From: DYMC01 sp035406705
GTDB lineage: Bacteria; Verrucomicrobiota; Lentisphaeria; Victivallales; GWF2-50-93
Direction of reading: 5' to 3'
Length of the DNA: 64,000 nucleotides
NCBI GenBank assembly: GCA_964426675.1
Contig: CAYRRM010000004.1
Location: forward strand, 1-64,000
Position numbers and translations under genes: made by a program. Each line of letters begins with the position of its first letter. Within the stretch, counting starts at the first letter, position 1. The notes beneath the pieces were generated by a model. The model had not been told where the DNA came from and did no database searches. It saw only the letters and a list, made by a program, of their open reading frames with translations. Positions 59,380 through 64,000 of the stretch are shown in pieces.

Positions 59380-61582
59380 GCATCATTGTTGATATGGTTT
59401 TTACAAAACTATTTCTAATAATTGAAAGCTCTTTCATTGTTATGTCAGCGTCATTTAGTTGACCGTCCCTAATCTTTTTTCTAAAAATTTCCCATATGAT
59501 TGAATCAACCTTTTGAGGTGTAGGTTTTTCTAGAGACCGCGAAGCTGCCTCTGCGCTATCTGCGAGGGCCACCACTACACTTTCTTTCGAACGCGGCAAG
59601 GGGCCCGAATATCTGTAGTCCCATTCGTGAATATTTGAGTTTTCCTCTCTTTCATCAAGCGCTCTTTTGTAAAAAAAAGATATCATATCTTTTCCATGAT
59701 GTTCTTGGATACAATCTCTTACTATTTTAGGAAGCTTATATTTGAGGGCAAGTTCTATCCCTTCCTTTACATGATTAAGAATTACAATAGCACTCATTCT
59801 TGGGCTTAAATCTTCATGCATATTATGTCCATCAAGGTTATTTTCTGTAAAATACTCAGGTTTGGAGAGTTTTCCTATATCATGAAAGAGAGCACCGACT
59901 CTTGCCTTTATAGGATCCGCACCTATTTCTCTAGCGGCTTGTTCAGCAAGATTGGAAACAACAAGACTGTGATGATATGTGCCAGGAGCTTCTATTTGCA
60001 TTCTTTTCAGTAGTGGATGATTATAATCGCAAAATGTAATTAAACTCATATTTGAGTAGGCTCTAAAAGTTGATTCTATAAGTAATAGAAGTCCTATACA
60101 AAGAACTGCTATAAAGGGCCCACTGAAAAATCCTGCTTTCACAGCAGTTACTATCATTCTCGTTTCATATCCCTTTGCGATCACCCACAATGAATCCATT
60201 AAAGGCATACTTAATGAAACTGAAATCAAGGTCTTTATAAAAAAATCTCGATAATTTCTGGCATAACGAACGGTAAATCCTGAAACAACGCTCGTAACCA
60301 TTCCATTCAAAATTACTGGAAATGAATAATCAAGCTGAATTGCTACGATCAAAGAAACAAAAAGCCCCGTATATAGCGCCACTCTCAAACCAATCAAAAC
60401 TGATAATATTACTGATGAAATGGCAAGTGGTAAAACAGTTGTTACAACATATGGAGGTAGATTATGAATAGATGAAAATATATAGAACCCTCTTATTACC
60501 ATAGCATTGAGAATAATATTTGATATTGCAGAAAATGCCACTATACCAATTTGTTTATTGCTCCGAACAATTTCTGGATGTATGTGATACATATAAATTC
60601 CGGTTAAAAGAACCATAATAAAAGAAAGGAGTGCTCCAACAATACTATGTCTGAGGATTTTACCACTTAAAATGATCTTTTCTTTTTCTGCTATATATGA
60701 ATTGTATTTAGCCAACGTTTCTTCATCAATTACCATTCCTTTTTTCATTATAAGTTGACCTTTCTTTACATCTAGCACAATCGGTTTTATAGATTCGGCT
60801 GCACTTTGCTTTCGCAAGTTAGTTTCATTTTCATCATAAACAAGGTTCCCTGTAAGGATAGAACCTAAAAATATTGCAATTTCATTTTGTATTGTCTTGC
60901 GATTTTTAGGCAATACATTTTGCGAAAATCGCAAAGCTATTTCCTCTGCGGCTTCAGAAGGAGTGAGTAAAGAGTCTATTTTTATTATTTTTTTCCTTAA
61001 TCTTCCCTTATCATCCATTATTCTGATTTTTTCTCCTTTTCTAAGTTCTCTTTCTGATGTATTGATAATACCATCATCTAAGAAAGTTTTTACCTCATAA
61101 ATGAGCACTTTTATATTTTCCTCTGAATTCAGAAAGTCTGGTAAAGCTATTTTTTCTTTTTCAGGGGATGAATTTTGATCTTTAGCATTTGTATGTAAGG
61201 ATAGACCTGCTTTTTCTGAAAGTGCATTTTCAAGGTTGGAAATAATGTTTTCTGTTATGGATGGATCTATTCTGTATATAGTGGGTTCATTTTGTTTGGC
61301 TTCTTCTTTTGCGGATTCTGTGAGTTTTTCATCAACGTAAGAAAAGTTGCACTCAGCAAAAATACTTAATGGAGCTCTTTGATCCTTTATAAAGATTTCA
61401 TTTCCTGAATCATGAAGAGGTAATAATATAACTGAAGCAGAAACAAACCAGAGGATAATTATGATGAGCCATCTAATTGTTCTAGACTTATCAAGTTTAT
61501 CTATCATCTCTGTAGGAGAATCATTTAAAGGCTTTTCACTATTTTTGGATTGCCAGCGGAAAATTTTCCTTAAGAATTTCAT
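59285..61582 (-). CDS. 7TM-HD family membrane phosphohydrolase (PgpH/YqfF-like)
   Basis: The 765-residue protein has an N-terminal helix, a long extracytoplasmic domain (about 65-305), seven membrane helices (about 310-520) and a cytoplasmic HD domain. YHHSLVVSNLAEQAAREIGAD and ARVGALFHDIGKLSKPEYF near 545-585 give the HD metal residues, and VALADSAEAASRSLEKPTPQKV the second half. Listeria PgpH of this type degrades c-di-AMP; the ligand here is not tested. It follows phoH by four bases. A palindrome copy lies at 60920-60934 within the extracytoplasmic-domain codons. Confidence 0.88.
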   Translation of the reverse strand: MKFLRKIFRWQSKNSEKPLNDSPTEMIDKLDKSRTIRWLIIIILWFVSASVILLPLHDSGNEIFIKDQRAPLSIFAECNFSYVDEKLTESAKEEAKQNEPTIYRIDPSITENIISNLENALSEKAGLSLHTNAKDQNSSPEKEKIALPDFLNSEENIKVLIYEVKTFLDDGIINTSERELRKGEKIRIMDDKGRLRKKIIKIDSLLTPSEAAEEIALRFSQNVLPKNRKTIQNEIAIFLGSILTGNLVYDENETNLRKQSAAESIKPIVLDVKKGQLIMKKGMVIDEETLAKYNSYIAEKEKIILSGKILRHSIVGALLSFIMVLLTGIYMYHIHPEIVRSNKQIGIVAFSAISNIILNAMVIRGFYIFSSIHNLPPYVVTTVLPLAISSVILSVLIGLRVALYTGLFVSLIVAIQLDYSFPVILNGMVTSVVSGFTVRYARNYRDFFIKTLISVSLSMPLMDSLWVIAKGYETRMIVTAVKAGFFSGPFIAVLCIGLLLLIESTFRAYSNMSLITFCDYNHPLLKRMQIEAPGTYHHSLVVSNLAEQAAREIGADPIKARVGALFHDIGKLSKPEYFTENNLDGHNMHEDLSPRMSAIVILNHVKEGIELALKYKLPKIVRDCIQEHHGKDMISFFYKRALDEREENSNIHEWDYRYSGPLPRSKESVVVALADSAEAASRSLEKPTPQKVDSIIWEIFRKKIRDGQLNDADITMKELSIIRNSFVKTISTMMHGRISYPRDNNNEEDEPDLFNRTMRKSIKEN

Positions 61583-61586
61583 TTTT

Positions 61587-62561
61587 TTATTTCTTTGAAG
61601 AGGATTTTACAGATGAGTAAGCTTCTATTATTTTTTCCACGAGTGGATGTCTTACAGCATCTTTAGATTCGAAATAGACAAATGCAATCTCTGGGATTTC
61701 GGAGAGTTTTTTTATCGCACTATTTAAGCCTGAAACTTTATTTTTTTCAAGATCGGTTTGGCTTGGATCACCTGTTATTACACATTTTGATTCAAATCCA
61801 ATTCTTGTTAAAAACATTAACATTTGCTCGGGGCTTGTATTCTGGGCTTCATCCAGAATTATAAAAGAATGATTAAGGGTTCTCCCTCTCATAAATGCTA
61901 AAGGAGCTACCTCAATTATCCTTTTTTCCATCAGTCTCTCAACATCTTCAAAATCAAGCATATCATAAAGAGCGTCATATAGAGGTCTCAAGTATGGCAT
62001 AATTTTTTCCTCTAATGTTCCAGGCAGAAAACCAAGATTTTCTCCTGCTTCTCTTGCTGGTCTTGTAAGTATTATCCTTGCAAATTTACCTGATAAAAAT
62101 TCCGAAATTGCCATTGCCATCGCCAGGTAGGTCTTTCCTGTACCGGCCGGTCCTATCCCAAACACTATGTCTTTTTCTTTTATCGCCTTGATATAGTCAA
62201 ATTGCTTTGGGGTTTTAGGGCGAATATCATCTTTCTTTCTTCCTACTTTTATCCTTTCGGAAAATATAGTCATTAGTTCTTTTGTCGAATTAGATTGAAA
62301 TGCATCTAAAATCTTGTAGAAGCTATCATTTTTTAGTTGATTACCATCTGCATTGAATTCTATAATTTCTCTGAGAAAAAAGACAGCTTGTTTTATTGCG
62401 GATGAGTCTTTTGAAGTAATCTTTAGTCGTCTATCTCTCAGGTTTATCTTCACCCCAAAGGTCTTCTCAATGAGATGTAAATTACAATAAGAGTTTGACG
62501 ATAAGAATGTATTAAGTGAAAAAGATTTCCCTGTATCTAAATCTAAAGTTTCTTCCAGCAT
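61587..62561 (-). CDS. phoH: PhoH-like ATPase
   Basis: The 324-residue protein has an N-terminal KH-like region (about 20-100) and a PhoH P-loop domain: FGIGPAGTGKTYLAMAMAI near 135-153 (Walker A), FIILDEAQNTSPEQM near 229-243 (Walker B) and VITGDPSQTDLEK near 258-270. Family members act in RNA metabolism, often with YbeY; that gene follows two genes downstream. It ends four bases before the 7TM-HD gene. No obvious promoter lies in the ten-base gap to the upstream lipoprotein gene. Confidence 0.9.
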   Translation of the reverse strand: MLEETLDLDTGKSFSLNTFLSSNSYCNLHLIEKTFGVKINLRDRRLKITSKDSSAIKQAVFFLREIIEFNADGNQLKNDSFYKILDAFQSNSTKELMTIFSERIKVGRKKDDIRPKTPKQFDYIKAIKEKDIVFGIGPAGTGKTYLAMAMAISEFLSGKFARIILTRPAREAGENLGFLPGTLEEKIMPYLRPLYDALYDMLDFEDVERLMEKRIIEVAPLAFMRGRTLNHSFIILDEAQNTSPEQMLMFLTRIGFESKCVITGDPSQTDLEKNKVSGLNSAIKKLSEIPEIAFVYFESKDAVRHPLVEKIIEAYSSVKSSSKK

Positions 62562-62570
62562 TTACTGAAA

Positions 62571-63020
62571 TTAAGGCTTTTGCGGTATCTTTATAACCGT
62601 TCCGGCTTTAAGTTTATTTGGGTCTGAAATTATATCTTTATTTGCATTAAGGATAAGTTGCCATTTACTTCCTTCACCGTAGAATTTTTTCGAAATTCCC
62701 CAGAGGGTATCTCCTTTTGAAACTGTGTAATCTTCAGTTTCGCCTTTTATTTCTGTGGTTTCCTGAGTTATTGGCATAGGAGATTTATCAATTTCAGGTA
62801 GAGGAGGAAGTGCTGGTATATCAGCCGAAGAAATTGGCTCATCCATAGCAGATGGAGGAACAGATTGAGGAGCTTCCCATCCAGTATAATTTGACTTTAT
62901 AAACCCTTCCCAACGAAGTTCCTCTTGTCCATAAGGAGTTTTTTCGAGTTCGGGCGAACGGCACCCATAATTTATGAGAAGAACAACTCCTCCTATAACA
63001 AGATATAAACTTTTTTTCAT
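62571..63020 (-). CDS. LysM-domain lipoprotein
   Basis: The 149-residue product has a lipoprotein signal (INYGC, Cys20), a Pro/Ser-rich linker (about 45-95) and a C-terminal LysM domain (YTVSKGDTLWGISKKFYGEGSKWQLILNANKDII, about 98-147). LysM binds the glycan strands of peptidoglycan, so it is a periplasmic wall-tethered lipoprotein, perhaps SafA- or YgaU-like. GAGGAGG precedes the ATG. It begins the operon with phoH, ten bases upstream of it. Confidence 0.8.
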   Translation of the reverse strand: MKKSLYLVIGGVVLLINYGCRSPELEKTPYGQEELRWEGFIKSNYTGWEAPQSVPPSAMDEPISSADIPALPPLPEIDKSPMPITQETTEIKGETEDYTVSKGDTLWGISKKFYGEGSKWQLILNANKDIISDPNKLKAGTVIKIPQKP

Positions 63021-63102
63021 AACTACCTCCTCAAAAAAATCTTTTATTTTTGATTATTGTTCTTTGAATATTTTGATATGAGGAAAATATAGCATTGTTT
63101 TT

Positions 63103-64000
63103 TCAATTGTCCAATTTTTTTAATATAATAGCGGCGTTGTGTCCTCCAAAACCGAGATTAACGTTTATAGCAGCAAAAACTTTCTTCTCCCTTGGCTGGT
63201 TTGGAGTGTAGTCAAGATCACAATCTGGATCCGGGGTTTCGTAATTAATTGTTGGAGGAATAATGCCTGTTTTTATTGCCATTGCACACACTATTGTTTC
63301 AATTCCGCCAGCTGCACCAAGAGAATGTCCCATAGTACCCTTTGTACTGCTAATAGAAATTTTTCTAGCATAATCCCCAAAAACAGTTTTTATAGACATT
63401 GTTTCGTATTTATCATTTAGCGGAGTGCTTGTTCCGTGTGCATTGATGTATGAAATATCTTCAGGTTTTAATCCTGCATGTTTTAAAGCCATCTTGATTG
63501 CATTTGCTGCCCCTGAACCATCCGGCGAAGGGGAAGTTATATGGTATGCGTCGGAAGTTGCCCCATATCCGACAAGTTCTGCGATAATCGCAGCTCCACG
63601 TCTTTTAGCATGCTCATAATCTTCAAGAATTAATACGCCTGCTCCTTCAGACATTACAAAACCGTCGCGATTCGCATCAAAAGGCCTACTAGCTTTCTCC
63701 GGCTCATCATTTCTTGTGCTCATAGCCTTCATCGAGCAAAAACCTGCAAAACCAATAGGGACAATTGTTGCCTCTGCTCCTCCACATATCATAACATCCG
63801 CATCGCCCCGCTTAATAATCCAGGATGCTTCACCTATTGAATGACATGCCGTTGCACAGGCGGTTACAATACCAAAATTAGGGCCTTTTGCTCCATATCT
63901 CATTGATATCGAACCGGATGCCATATCCCCTATCATCATTGGGATTAATAGGGGTGATATTTTTTCAGGCCCTCTTTCGAATAGAAGGCGACTTTGGTCT
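63103..64000 (-). CDS. fabF: beta-ketoacyl-ACP synthase II, 5' end outside the window
   Basis: The frame is open through the window edge: codons upstream of the internal ATG at 63939 read RGPEKISPLLIP, the normal FabF sequence before MM-GDMASG. The catalytic Cys lies in TACATACHSIGEA, and the two His in NAHGTSTPLND and KGTMGHSLGAAGGIE are present. GFGGHNAAIILKKL ends the protein as usual. It condenses malonyl-ACP with growing acyl chains in fatty-acid synthesis. About 300 of about 415 residues are visible. A palindrome variant with a TAA spacer lies at 63581-63591. Confidence 0.92.
   Translation of the reverse strand, partial: DQSRLLFERGPEKISPLLIPMMIGDMASGSISMRYGAKGPNFGIVTACATACHSIGEASWIIKRGDADVMICGGAEATIVPIGFAGFCSMKAMSTRNDEPEKASRPFDANRDGFVMSEGAGVLILEDYEHAKRRGAAIIAELVGYGATSDAYHITSPSPDGSGAANAIKMALKHAGLKPEDISYINAHGTSTPLNDKYETMSIKTVFGDYARKISISSTKGTMGHSLGAAGGIETIVCAMAIKTGIIPPTINYETPDPDCDLDYTPNQPREKKVFAAINVNLGFGGHNAAIILKKLDN

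Larger units (their letters stand above)
15425..63591. repeat. dispersed 11-bp palindrome GCGA-N3-TCGC (22 exact sites)
   Basis: Exact GCGA-N3-TCGC cores begin at 15427, 17504, 18448, 18796, 20113, 20678, 20978, 24447, 24875, 25532, 26884, 29127, 33967, 34003, 35327, 41899, 41991, 45535, 45631, 50133, 60922 and 63581. The spacer is AAA/TTT or AAT/ATT in all but two (TTC at 15427, TAA at 63581). Nine sites extend to a perfect TTGCGA-N3-TCGCAA. Near-copies with GCGG in place of GCGA lie at 28184 and 35582, and degenerate ones near 21889 and 51709. All exact sites are within genes, in all three frames relative to the core. The first 15 kb has none. The feature resembles HIP1 of cyanobacteria in style but not in core. 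Confidence 0.85.

Noticed and set aside
15425..63591. Dispersed palindrome as classical HIP1 or as parS/DNA uptake sequence
   Set aside because: HIP1 is GCGATCGC without a spacer, parS is TGTTTCACGTGAAACA, and known uptake sequences are non-palindromic; none match. It is reported as a distinct motif.
1..64000. CRISPR arrays, prophage or insertion-sequence transposases
   Set aside because: No regularly spaced repeats, no phage structural genes and no transposase-like translation were seen; only the small inverted-repeat element at 33430 is mobile-like.

Overview
The window is 64 kb of AT-rich chromosome (about one third G+C by eye) from a Gram-negative-type bacterium. Outer-membrane and wall features are an ADP-heptose:LPS heptosyltransferase, several lipoproteins, a NamZ-type muramidase and a large surface-polysaccharide locus. 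The type IIA topoisomerase pair is of the ParC/ParE style known from Bacteroidota and Chlamydiae. The set of DUF502, 7TM-HD/PhoH/YbeY/CorC and a pseudopilin-like secreted protein would fit the PVC superphylum or a neighbouring uncultured lineage. The phylum cannot be fixed from the sequence alone. A run of exactly 100 N shows that this is a scaffolded assembly.

Layout. 0-5.3 kb: a small membrane protein and parE-parC. 5.3-12.5 kb: a phosphoesterase, tRNA-Val, several small secreted or membrane proteins (at least one frameshifted), namZ and folK. 12.5-17.7 kb, plus strand: aroQ-accB-accC-asp23-amaP-like-site-2 protease-xseA, an order recalling the accBC-yqhY-xseA region of Firmicutes. 17.7-23.9 kb: an esterase, a phytoene-desaturase-like oxidoreductase, murC, an RmlD-like reductase, asd and a nitroreductase. 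23.9-29.7 kb: envelope sugar genes (GT-C membrane protein, B12-radical SAM, two GT9 enzymes). tRNA-Ser and tRNA-Cys follow. 30-34.7 kb: lipoproteins, a trxA / membrane-thioredoxin fusion / ArsR / 5'-nucleotidase operon, and a methyltransferase.

34.7-53 kb is a minus-strand surface-polysaccharide locus. It holds five intact GT4 glycosyltransferases and one truncated chimera, a phosphoesterase fusion, a carbamoyltransferase broken by the gap, three asparagine-synthetase-like amidotransferases (one fused to a glycosyltransferase-like domain), a VOC protein and an ABC exporter. A UDG-like protein and a GbsR/MarR regulator with a clear upstream palindrome follow. Together the genes suggest assembly, amidation/carbamoylation and export of a decorated glycan. 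55-64 kb is a housekeeping run: an unknown gene, a DnaQ-like exonuclease, DUF502, CorC, YbeY, 7TM-HD, PhoH, a LysM lipoprotein and a partial fabF.

The most unusual signal is not a gene. It is a dispersed palindrome, GCGA-N3-TCGC (N3 nearly always AAA/TTT or AAT/ATT, often extended to TTGCGAWWWTCGCAA), found at 22 exact sites. All lie inside genes and all three reading frames are used, so the constraint is on DNA rather than protein. It resembles the cyanobacterial HIP1 idea but has a different core. It is absent from the interior of a roughly 4 kb, ~50% G+C block (about 46.08-50.16 kb) whose edges fall inside two asnB genes, which looks like imported mosaic DNA.
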